From JAVBOJ01 sp031550755 (GTDB lineage Bacteria > Bacillota > Clostridia > Oscillospirales > UBA929): a DNA stretch of 14,675 nt. A program made the position numbers and the translations under genes. The notes under the pieces are model-generated. The model worked only from the letters and a program-made list of their open reading frames with translations. It was not told the origin of the DNA and searched no databases. Within the stretch, counting starts at the first letter, position 1. The number at the start of each line of letters is the position of its first letter. The stretch lies in assembly GCA_031550755.1 (NCBI GenBank), contig JAVBOJ010000017.1:1-14675 (forward strand), written 5' to 3'. This document shows, piece by piece, positions 1 through 5,428 of this stretch.

Positions 1-986
1 CTGTTATAGCCGCCCTGGCCGGCGGGACGCGGGCCGCCAAAGCCGCCTTGTCCGCCGCCCGGACGCGGGCCGCCAAAGCCACCCTGACCGGCGGGACGCG
101 GGCCGCCGAAGCCGCCGCCCGGTCTCGGGCCACCGAAGCCGCCCTGGCCGGCGGGACGCGGGCCGCCGAAGCCGCCGCCTTGTCCGCCGCCCGGTCTCGG
201 GCCGCCAAAGCCGCCCGGACGACCGCCGGGACGACCACCACGGTCGCCGCCGCGATCACGGTCAAAGCCGCCGCGACGATCACCGCGATCACCGCGGTCA
301 CGCCGCTCATCGCGGGGACGGGGCGCCTCGATGACGCGCGGGCCCATGCGGTTGCCCACGGTCAAAATTTCGCCCTTATAGATCCACACCTTGACGCCGA
401 TGCGTCCGTAGGTGGTTTTTGCCTCGGCAAAGCCGTAGTCGATGTCGGCGCGCAGGGTTTGCAGCGGAATGGTGCCCTCGTGATAATGCTCGGTGCGGGC
501 AATTTCCGCGCCGCCCAGACGGCCGGAGACACAGGTCTTGATGCCGCGCGCGCCGAGACGCATGGAGCGCTGCATCGCCTGTTTCATCGCGCGGCGGAAG
601 GAGACGCGTTTTTCCAGCTGCTGGGCGATATTTTCGGCCACGAGTTGCGCGTTCATATCGGGCGTCTTGACCTCAACAATGTTGAGCGCCACGGGTTTCC
701 CGATCATCGCTTCCAGTTTCGCGCGGATTTTTTCGATATCCTGACCGCCGCGCCCGATGACGACACCGGGACGGGCGCAATGCAGGAAGACTCGCACACG
801 GGCGCGGTCCCGCTCAATCTCAATACGGGGCACGCCGGCGGCGTACAGGGTATTTTTGAGATAGGTGCGGATTTTGTGATCCTCGACCAGCAGATCGCCC
901 ACCTTGTCGTTCGGGGCATACCAGCGCGAGTCCCAGCCCTTGATAACGCCGACGCGCAGACCATGCGGATTGACTTTCTGACCCAT
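1..986 (-). CDS. rpsC: 30S ribosomal protein S3 with long Gly/Arg/Pro-rich C-terminal repeat tail (partial, 3' end outside window)
   Basis: S3 is a small-subunit protein that binds 16S rRNA in the head and lines the mRNA entry tunnel. The start is ATG at 986, preceded by a G-rich ribosome binding site, 10 nt after rplV ends. The N-terminus MGQKVNPHGLRVG and the KH-domain loop VIGRGGQDIEKIR (GxxG) are diagnostic, and the body continues normally to about residue 220 (VGNRMGPRVIEAP). Bacterial S3 usually ends near here, at 210-235 residues. This one runs on for at least 108 residues, to residue 328 at the window edge. Residues 223-259 are rich in RGD/RGG/DR motifs, and residues 260-326 are tandem FGGPRP repeats. 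The tail is in frame and uses the same GC-rich codons as the body, so a frameshift artefact is unlikely. Its role is unknown; RGG-type tails often bind RNA, which is inference here. The true stop is not visible. Confidence 0.97.
   Translation of the reverse strand, partial: MGQKVNPHGLRVGVIKGWDSRWYAPNDKVGDLLVEDHKIRTYLKNTLYAAGVPRIEIERDRARVRVFLHCARPGVVIGRGGQDIEKIRAKLEAMIGKPVALNIVEVKTPDMNAQLVAENIAQQLEKRVSFRRAMKQAMQRSMRLGARGIKTCVSGRLGGAEIARTEHYHEGTIPLQTLRADIDYGFAEAKTTYGRIGVKVWIYKGEILTVGNRMGPRVIEAPRPRDERRDRGDRGDRRGGFDRDRGGDRGGRPGGRPGGFGGPRPGGGQGGGFGGPRPAGQGGFGGPRPGGGFGGPRPAGQGGFGGPRPGGGQGGFGGPRPAGQGGYN
9..209 (-). repeat. In-frame tandem repeat encoding FGGPRP units in the S3 tail
   Basis: Read on the coding (minus) strand, residues 260-326 of S3 hold six FGGPRP copies. 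They alternate between a PGGG type and a PAGQGG type, making three dimers of 24, 20 and 23 residues (72, 60 and 69 nt). The dimers differ by whole-codon gain or loss of QGG or G, as expected for expansion and contraction of tandem repeats under frame selection. The DNA is very GC-rich and may be prone to slippage or misassembly. Confidence 0.93.
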
Positions 987-996
987 ACTGACCCCC

Positions 997-1332
997 CTAC
1001 TCTTTCTCGCCCACGGCGACGGTAATGTGGGACGTGCGCTTTAAGATACGGAAGGCTCTGCCCTGGGCGCGCGGCATAGTGCGCTTGAGAACCGGGCCGG
1101 GGCCGATGAGCACCTGGCGCACGACCAGATTGTCGGCGTCCATCCCGTGGTTGTTTTCAGCGTTGGCGCAGGCACTTCCCAACACCTTGACCAGCAGCTC
1201 GGAGGCGGCTTTCGGGGTGTGTTTGAGAATGGCCATGGCCGTTTTGGTATCCTTGCCGCGGATGAGCTCGGCGACGATTTGCACCTTGCGCGGCGAAATG
1301 CGGGCATACCGCAGATGCGCTTTGGCTTCCAT
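997..1332 (-). CDS. rplV: 50S ribosomal protein L22
   Basis: L22 is a large-subunit protein that binds 23S rRNA and sends a beta-hairpin into the peptide exit tunnel. The product has 111 residues, the normal family length. Recognisable parts are the N-terminal ARISPRKVQIVAELIRGK segment and the C-terminal tunnel hairpin around PRAQGRAFRILKRTSHITV. The start is ATG at 1332 with a GGAGGG ribosome binding site 5 nt upstream, and the stop is TAG. It sits between rpsS and rpsC with gaps of 11 and 10 nt, as expected in the S10 operon. Changes in the tunnel loop of this family can give macrolide resistance; nothing in the loop stands out here. Confidence 0.97.
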   Translation of the reverse strand: MEAKAHLRYARISPRKVQIVAELIRGKDTKTAMAILKHTPKAASELLVKVLGSACANAENNHGMDADNLVVRQVLIGPGPVLKRTMPRAQGRAFRILKRTSHITVAVGEKE

Positions 1333-1343
1333 GAGTACCCTCC

Positions 1344-1619
1344 TTACTTGCCCGAGGTCTTGCTGCCAGCATGACCTCGGAAGGTGCGGGTGGGGGCGAA
1401 TTCACCCAGTTTGTGACCCACCATGTCCTCGGTCACATAGACCGGCACATGCTTGCGGCCGTCATGGACGGCGATGGTGTGACCCACAAATTGGGGGAAA
1501 ATGGTGGAGGCGCGGCTCCAGGTCTTGAACACTTTTTTGTCGCCCTTTTTGTTGAGCTCTTCGATCCTTTTCAGCAGTTCCGGCGCCACAAAGGGGCCTT
1601 TTTTCACGCTTCTGCTCAT
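1344..1619 (-). CDS. rpsS: 30S ribosomal protein S19
   Basis: S19 binds 16S rRNA in the head of the small subunit beside S13 and contacts the A-site finger. The product has 91 residues, the usual length. The start MSRSVKKGPFV, the central KTWSRASTIFPQFVGHTIAVHDGRKHVPVYV and the end LGEFAPTRTFRGHAG are classic S19 signatures. The ATG at 1619 has a GGGGAGGG ribosome binding site 8 nt upstream. It lies between rplB and rplV with short gaps and is clearly co-transcribed with them. Nothing is unusual. Confidence 0.97.
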   Translation of the reverse strand: MSRSVKKGPFVAPELLKRIEELNKKGDKKVFKTWSRASTIFPQFVGHTIAVHDGRKHVPVYVTEDMVGHKLGEFAPTRTFRGHAGSKTSGK

Positions 1620-1636
1620 TTTTTCGTGCCCTCCCC

Positions 1637-2470
1637 TTACTTACTGTTGCGGCGCTTGACGATGAACTGATCGGTCAGGTTCTTCTTCTTGCGGGTCTTG
1701 TATCCCAACGCGGGCTTGCCCCACGGAGTGACCGGGCCGGGGCGTCCGATGGGGCTCTTGCCCTCACCGCCGCCGTGCGGGTGATCGCAGGGGTTCATGA
1801 CGCTGCCGCGGACGGTGGGCCTCCAGCCCATGTGACGGCGGCGACCGGCCTTGCCGAGCTGGACGTTTTCATGATCGATGTTGCCGACCTGTCCGATGGA
1901 CGCACGGCAGTTCATACGGATCATGCGCACCTCGCCGGAGGGCAAACGCACCTGCGCCAGCGCGCCTTCCTTGGCCATGAGCTGGGCCGCGGCGCCTGCA
2001 CCGCGCACAAGCTGCGCGCCCTTGCCGGGATACAGCTCGATGTTGTGGATAAAGGTGCCCAGCGGGATGTTGGCGATCGGCAAACAGTTGCCGGGCTTGA
2101 TATCGGCTCCCTCGCCGGAGTACACCTTATCGTCCTTTTTCAGGCCGACCGGTGCGATGATATACCGGCGCTCGCCGTCCTCGTACTGGAGCAGGGCGAT
2201 AAACGAGGAGCGGTTGGGATCGTACTCAATGGCCAAAACGGTGGCGGGCATATCGACCTTGTCGCGTTTGAAGTCGATGATGCGGTATTTTCGTTTGTTG
2301 CCGCCGCCGCGGTGACGCACGGTGATGCGGCCGTAGCTGTTGCGGCCGGCATGTTTTTTGAGCGGCGCGAGCAGACTGCGCTCGGGCTCTTTTTTGTCCA
2401 CGCCCTCAAAGGCCGAAACGGTCATATGGCGGCGGGACGGCGTGGTGGGCTTAAAGGCCTTGATAGCCAT
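1637..2470 (-). CDS. rplB: 50S ribosomal protein L2
   Basis: L2 binds 23S rRNA near the peptidyl transferase centre and supports subunit joining and tRNA binding. The product has 277 residues, the normal length. Visible signatures are MAIKAFKPTTPSRR at the N-terminus, GRNSYGRITVRHRGGGNKR near residue 45, and the C-terminal region NPCDHPHGGGEGKSPIGR, whose conserved histidine lies close to the active centre. The start is ATG at 2470 with AGGAG upstream. The gene is followed after 17 nt by rpsS. The upstream gap to rplW is 149 nt, unusually wide for this operon, and holds structured repeat copy A. Confidence 0.98.
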   Translation of the reverse strand: MAIKAFKPTTPSRRHMTVSAFEGVDKKEPERSLLAPLKKHAGRNSYGRITVRHRGGGNKRKYRIIDFKRDKVDMPATVLAIEYDPNRSSFIALLQYEDGERRYIIAPVGLKKDDKVYSGEGADIKPGNCLPIANIPLGTFIHNIELYPGKGAQLVRGAGAAAQLMAKEGALAQVRLPSGEVRMIRMNCRASIGQVGNIDHENVQLGKAGRRRHMGWRPTVRGSVMNPCDHPHGGGEGKSPIGRPGPVTPWGKPALGYKTRKKKNLTDQFIVKRRNSK

Positions 2471-2540
2471 AAAAACACTCCTAAAAAGAATTTACGGGAG
2501 TCAGTCGCGTTCCGGGAGCACGCTCCCGCAAATCAAGTCG

Positions 2541-2617
2541 TTGCGCAGGCGGATTCACTCCGCCGCAGCAACATCCTTGTTCTTAATCCTTTAAAAGTCC
2601 TCAGACTTTTAAAGGAA
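2541..2617 (+). repeat. Structured dispersed repeat, copy A (rplW-rplB gap)
   Basis: Read on the plus strand, opposite to the operon, this copy has a conserved core GGCGGATTCACTCCGCC (6-bp stem 2548-2553 with 2559-2564). It is followed by a small AACA/TGTT stem (2570-2573 with 2578-2581) and a perfect 12-bp stem with CTCA loop (2588-2599 with 2604-2615). An extra hairpin CGGGAG/CTCCCG (2513-2518 with 2523-2528) lies just upstream. The last stem ends about 4 nt from the rplW stop codon. Copies B (4224-4332) and C (7227-7298) share core and architecture. No reading frame here is credible as a gene. Confidence 0.85.
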
Positions 2618-2619
2618 TT

Positions 2620-2913
2620 CTACACCATTCCCTCGAAGAACTCGATGGTTTTGGAGTCGGGGGTCAGACGGACGATGGCCTTTTTCCACGCGGCCCGGCG
2701 GCCAGACGTAGCACCCTGGCGTTTTTCCTTGCCCATCATATTGATGGTGTTGACCGACATGACCTTGACGCCAAAAATTTTCTCGACCGCATCGGCGATC
2801 TCGATCTTATTGGCGTCGCGGGCGACCTGAAAGACGTACTTTTTCAGATCGACGGCCTCCATGGAACGCTCGGTCACAATGGGTTTTACAATCACATCAT
2901 AATGCGATTTCAC
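2620..2913 (-). CDS. rplW: 50S ribosomal protein L23
   Basis: L23 binds 23S rRNA at the exit of the peptide tunnel and is the docking site for trigger factor and the signal recognition particle. The product has 97 residues, the normal length, with the typical DVIVKPIVTERSM start and KVMSVNTINMMGKEKR in the second half. The start codon is GTG at 2913. It overlaps the rplD stop by 4 nt (GTGA), and GAGGAGG inside the end of rplD serves as the ribosome binding site. This points to translational coupling of L4 and L23. Downstream, the gap to rplB holds structured repeat copy A. Confidence 0.97.
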   Translation of the reverse strand: MKSHYDVIVKPIVTERSMEAVDLKKYVFQVARDANKIEIADAVEKIFGVKVMSVNTINMMGKEKRQGATSGRRAAWKKAIVRLTPDSKTIEFFEGMV

Positions 2914-3536
2914 AGCGCGTACACCTCCTCGAGATGGGTGACGGCGGCGCGATCCAAAATCAGCGCGTCGGCGTTTAAGATGTCGTACACATTGAGCACG
3001 CTGGCGATGGAGGTCTTGACGCCCTCAATGTTGCGGGCCGATTTGATGACCTGCTCGCGGGGCTCCGGCGTGACCACCAGCACCTTTTTGGGGGCGCTGA
3101 GCGCCGACAAAAAGCCGGCGAAGGTCTTGGTTTTGATCTCGCTCATGGAGAGGTCGTCTATGACGAACAGCTCTCCGGCCAGCGCTTTGGCCGACAACGC
3201 GCTCTTCATGGCCAGACGGCGCACTTTTTTGTTGACGCTGAAGCTGTAATCACGGGGCTTGGGCGCGAACGCGACGCCGCCGTGTGTCCAATGCGGCGCG
3301 CGGGTAGAGCCCTGACGGGCGCGGCCGGTGCCCTTCTGACGCCACGGCTTGATGCCGCCGCCGGAGACCTCAGCGCGGGTAAGGGCCGACTGGTTTCCCT
3401 GCCGGCGGGCGGCCAGATGGTTTTTCACCATTTGATGCAAAGCCGCCTTGTTGGGTTTGACGCCGAACACGACATCGGAGAGGTCACACTCGCCGACCTT
3501 CTTGCCCGACATGTTATAGACAGTTGCCTTCGGCAT
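2910..3536 (-). CDS. rplD: 50S ribosomal protein L4
   Basis: L4 binds 23S rRNA, and its long internal loop reaches the exit tunnel. In some bacteria it also represses its own operon by acting on the S10 leader RNA. The product has 208 residues from ATG at 3536, close to the usual 200-210. A GTG two codons upstream is only 3 nt from the GGAG ribosome binding site, so the ATG is preferred. Signatures include the loop segment TRAEVSGGGIKPWRQKGTGRARQGSTRAPHW in pieces around residues 55-85. The stop overlaps the rplW start. Given the structured leader upstream of rpsJ, L4 is the first candidate for a leader-binding repressor here; that is inference. Confidence 0.97.
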   Translation of the reverse strand: MPKATVYNMSGKKVGECDLSDVVFGVKPNKAALHQMVKNHLAARRQGNQSALTRAEVSGGGIKPWRQKGTGRARQGSTRAPHWTHGGVAFAPKPRDYSFSVNKKVRRLAMKSALSAKALAGELFVIDDLSMSEIKTKTFAGFLSALSAPKKVLVVTPEPREQVIKSARNIEGVKTSIASVLNVYDILNADALILDRAAVTHLEEVYAL

Positions 3537-3556
3537 GGTCACTTACTCCCCTTCGT

Positions 3557-4192
3557 TCAAGCGTTCTTAACGGTATTGTGCAGGTAGACGATTCCGCGGC
3601 GCGGGCCGGGTATGGCGCCTCTGACGGCGATGATATTGAGTTCCGGATTGACGGCCACAACGGCCAGATTTTGGATGGTCACCTGTTCGGCGCCCATATG
3701 GCCGGGCATGATCTTGCCGGGGAAAACGCGGGAGGGATCGGTGTTGGCGTTCATGGAGCCCTGGTGGCGATGCACCGGGCCGCCGCCGTGGGACATCCGT
3801 CCGCGGGCCGCGCCGTAGCGCTTGACAACGCCCTGATACCCCTTGCCCTTGCTGATGCCGGTCACATCGACGCGGTCACCCTCGACGAACACGTCGGCCT
3901 TGATCTCGTCGCCCACATTGTACTTGTCGGCGGTGGAGAGTTTGAATTCCTTCAGGGTTTTCTTGAGCGGCGCGCCGGCTTTTTGCAGGTGGCCGGTCTC
4001 GGCTTTGTTGAGTTTTTTAGCCGCCACATCGTCAAATCCGAGCTGAAGGGCGCTGTAGCCGTCGTTTTCGACGGTCTTTTTCTGCACCACGACGCAGGGC
4101 CCGGCTTCGATTACAGTGACCGGAATGATTTTTCCGTCGGCGTCAAAGATCTGGCTCATGCCGACCTTGCGTCCGATGATCGCTTTGTCCAT
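3557..4192 (-). CDS. rplC: 50S ribosomal protein L3
   Basis: L3 binds near the 3' end of 23S rRNA, helps start large-subunit assembly and reaches the peptidyl transferase centre. The product has 211 residues, the usual length. Diagnostic parts are the N-terminal IIGRKVGMSQIFD, the central GISKGKGYQGVVKRYG and GRMSHGGGPVHRHQGSM, and FPGKIMPGHMGAEQVTIQNL. The ATG at 4192 has a clear AGGAGG 7 nt upstream. The following gene rplD starts 20 nt on. The gap to rpsJ is wide (163 nt) and is taken up largely by structured repeat copy B. Confidence 0.98.
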   Translation of the reverse strand: MDKAIIGRKVGMSQIFDADGKIIPVTVIEAGPCVVVQKKTVENDGYSALQLGFDDVAAKKLNKAETGHLQKAGAPLKKTLKEFKLSTADKYNVGDEIKADVFVEGDRVDVTGISKGKGYQGVVKRYGAARGRMSHGGGPVHRHQGSMNANTDPSRVFPGKIMPGHMGAEQVTIQNLAVVAVNPELNIIAVRGAIPGPRRGIVYLHNTVKNA

Positions 4193-4223
4193 ATCGTTTC
4201 CTCCTGTTATTGGTTGGCTTCGC

Positions 4224-4332
4224 CTCGTTTGAAAGCCTGAGGGCTTTCAAACGAATTGGAATAGGGATACCCTTGCGGCGGAGTGAATCCGCCTTCAGGG
4301 CAATTGGATTTACGCGGAAGCCCTCTTCCGGA
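4224..4332 (-). repeat. Structured dispersed repeat, copy B (rpsJ-rplC gap)
   Basis: Read on the minus strand, the same direction as the operon, this copy has a CGGAAG/CTTCCG hairpin (4325-4330 with 4315-4320). Next comes the conserved core GGCGGATTCACTCCGCC (4277-4293), then a small AGGG/CCCT hairpin (4263-4273) and a perfect 12-bp stem with the same CTCA loop as copy A (4226-4237 with 4242-4253). The 12-bp stems of A and B differ at several positions, but both strands change together, which is strong evidence for selection on or copying of RNA/DNA structure. Confidence 0.87.
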
Positions 4333-4355
4333 CAAGCCAACATGACATAGTGGGA

Positions 4356-4688
4356 TTACAGCTTGATTTCGATTTCGACGCCGGCGGGCAGATCAAGCGC
4401 CATCAGCGCCTCCACGGTTTTGGGCGAGGGCTTGAGGATATCGATGAGGCGTTTGTGGGTTCTGCGCTCGAACTGTTCGCGGCTGTCCTTATATTTGTGC
4501 ACGGCGCGCAGGACGGTGACAATCTCCTTGTGCGTGGGCAGCGGCACGGGGCCGGACACCTTGACGCCGGTGCGTTTGGCGGTTTCCACAATGCGCTCGG
4601 CCGACTGGTCGATGAGCTGATGATCGTACGCCTTGAGGCGAATGCGGATCATGTCCTTGCTGGGGGCCGCTTTGGCCGGTGTAGCCAT
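4356..4688 (-). CDS. rpsJ: 30S ribosomal protein S10 (NusE)
   Basis: S10 is a small-subunit head protein that also binds NusB and NusG in transcription antitermination. It is the first gene of the operon. The start is ATG at 4688 with AGGAGG 8 nt upstream, giving 110 residues. The conserved body begins IRIRLKAYDHQLIDQSAERIVETAKRTG and ends with LMALDLPAGVEIEIKL, typical of the family. Most bacterial S10 proteins are 100-105 residues. Here an N-terminal leader of about 12 residues (MATPAKAAPSKD) precedes the body. An internal ATG at codon 13 would give a conventional length, but it lacks a comparable ribosome binding site in the right place. Confidence 0.97.
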   Translation of the reverse strand: MATPAKAAPSKDMIRIRLKAYDHQLIDQSAERIVETAKRTGVKVSGPVPLPTHKEIVTVLRAVHKYKDSREQFERRTHKRLIDILKPSPKTVEALMALDLPAGVEIEIKL

Positions 4689-4706
4689 GTTTGGTTCCTC
4701 CTTTTT

Positions 4707-4752
4707 CGTACAGCGGGAATGTTTCCCGGCGCTCCAAAGAGCGCGAAGTACG
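4707..4752 (-). promoter_or_regulatory. Three-way-junction RNA element directly upstream of rpsJ
   Basis: The leader RNA can form a closing stem (4707-4711 with 4748-4752, CGTAC/GTACG) enclosing two adjacent 6-bp hairpins: GCGCTC/GAGCGC (4729-4734 with 4739-4744) and CGGGAA/TTCCCG (4714-4719 with 4723-4728). The two hairpins abut with no unpaired base between them, which favours coaxial stacking. The element ends 4 nt before the AGGAGG of rpsJ (4697-4702), so folding or protein binding could affect initiation. It is a candidate ribosomal-protein leader; the ligand is not known from sequence. Confidence 0.65.
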
Positions 4753-4769
4753 GTGGAAACGGTTTCACT

Positions 4770-4830
4770 CCCTGCCGTGTGTGTCGCCACACAGCGGATA
4801 AAAAACCGGACAAACCTCCGGCTGGCAGGG
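4770..4830 (-). promoter_or_regulatory. S10 operon leader module with terminator-like hairpin
   Basis: A 7-bp outer stem (4770-4776 with 4824-4830, CCCTGCC/GGCAGGG) encloses two hairpins. One, on the RNA strand, is CCGGA/TCCGG (4817-4821 with 4806-4810) followed at once by six U (4800-4805), the form of a weak intrinsic terminator. The other is a 6-bp TGTGTG/CACACA stem with a GCGA (GNRA) loop (4778-4793). Together they look like an attenuator or protein-binding leader in the rpsJ transcript. The terminator stem is only 5 bp, so activity is uncertain. Confidence 0.55.
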
Positions 4831-4845
4831 ATTCACGGGGAAAAT

Positions 4846-5185
4846 GACACGCGGCGCTTGACAGCGCGGCGCTTCGTTCCGTGTCACGCGTCCAGCCCCT
4901 CTCGGCCGGTCATCCAAGCCTGCTCGAATCTTTGCGGACAGAACGCTGCGCGTTCCTGGTTCCGCAGATTCTCCGCCGCTTGGTCTCCCTGCTCGGGGCA
5001 TACGCGCTTCGTTCCGTGTCACGCTCGCCTCATCCTAACGCTCCGGCTTTCCCTGCGTGTGCATTGCACACTGCGGGAAACGCCTGCGCTTTGCCGCGAA
5101 ATAAATCTGCGCTACACTCGAAACCTTCGTTTTCTCGTCTCCGCTTGCCTTATTTCGCGACCCAGATGGGCTCGCGCTTCGTTCC
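4846..5185 (-). repeat. Palindrome array with GCGCTTCGTTCC direct repeats in the rpsJ leader
   Basis: This non-coding stretch has three direct repeats of GCGCTTCGTTCC (plus strand 4869-4880, 5004-5015, 5174-5185). The first two continue identically with GTGTCACGC. Between them lie large imperfect palindromes: 4895-4999 (ends GCCCC/GGGGC, inner CCAAGC/GCTTGG), 5048-5080 (TTTCCC/GGGAAA with a GTGTGCA/TGCACAC centre) and 5095-5159 (CGCGAAATAA/TTATTTCGCG). A further hairpin at 5156-5176 competes with the last. No reading frame looks like a gene. It lies within the inferred 590-nt rpsJ leader and may be a dispersed genomic repeat inserted there or a structured RNA. Confidence 0.7.
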
Positions 5186-5282
5186 AACCGCCCGATTAAC
5201 GGACATACTCCACGAAAGTTACCCGTTCAAAACGGCAATCTCCCGCTTCATCGCACAGACGCCCACAATTGGGCGCTCCGCT

Positions 5283-5311
5283 ATCATACATCACCTTTTG
5301 CCGCTTGTCAA
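5283..5311 (-). promoter_or_regulatory. Sigma-A promoter for the S10 operon
   Basis: On the minus strand a perfect -35 TTGACA (5311-5306) is separated by 17 bp from -10 TATGAT (5288-5283). The predicted start is near 5276, about 590 nt before rpsJ. A CGCCCA/TGGGCG hairpin (5260-5275) would form at the very 5' end of the RNA, which may protect it from decay. It is the best promoter seen upstream of rpsJ. Confidence 0.8.
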
Positions 5312-5369
5312 GAATTTGCCGAGAAGTTTTTGAATATTTTTGACGCTGCTTCCCAAAAGCGCACGGGGC

Positions 5370-5398
5370 TTGCGTTTCCTATCGCTGTGTGCTATGAT
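5370..5398 (+). promoter_or_regulatory. Promoter for thrS
   Basis: TTGCGT (5370-5375), a 17-bp spacer and TATGAT (5393-5398) form a likely sigma-A promoter with a weak -35. The predicted start near 5405 leaves an untranslated leader of only about 24 nt. It diverges from the S10 promoter with about 60 bp between the two -35 boxes; that stretch is AT-rich and also holds a TTGACG. Confidence 0.65.
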
Positions 5399-5428
5399 AT
5401 TTTGTAAACTATTTATGAGGTGATGATT

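Noticed and set aside
48..1025. Long plus-strand open frame antisense to rpsC, low-complexity and rich in Ala/Arg.
   Set aside because: It is the mirror of the GC-rich S3 tail and body, has no ribosome binding site or family features, and S3 on the other strand is certain.
2541..2617. Repeat copy A as an intrinsic terminator for the upstream part of the operon.
   Set aside because: The 12-bp stem is not followed by a T run in the operon direction, and rplB and the following genes must be expressed. A processing or pausing role remains possible.
1775..2830. Plus-strand open frame of 351 codons across rplB, the gap and rplW.
   Set aside because: It is antisense to L2 and L23 and has no recognisable domain. 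Its middle (ADSLRRSNILV...) is just the translation of repeat copy A.
4765..5022. Minus-strand open frame of 85 codons in the rpsJ leader.
   Set aside because: It is composed of the palindrome array, has no ribosome binding site and no known motif.
4846..5185. CRISPR array considered because of the direct repeats.
   Set aside because: There are only three repeats, spacings are 135 and 170 nt, and the intervals are palindromes rather than unique spacers. No cas genes are nearby.
5399..5428. T-box riboswitch before thrS.
   Set aside because: The interval from the predicted start to the start codon is about 24 nt with no T-box motif or specifier stem.
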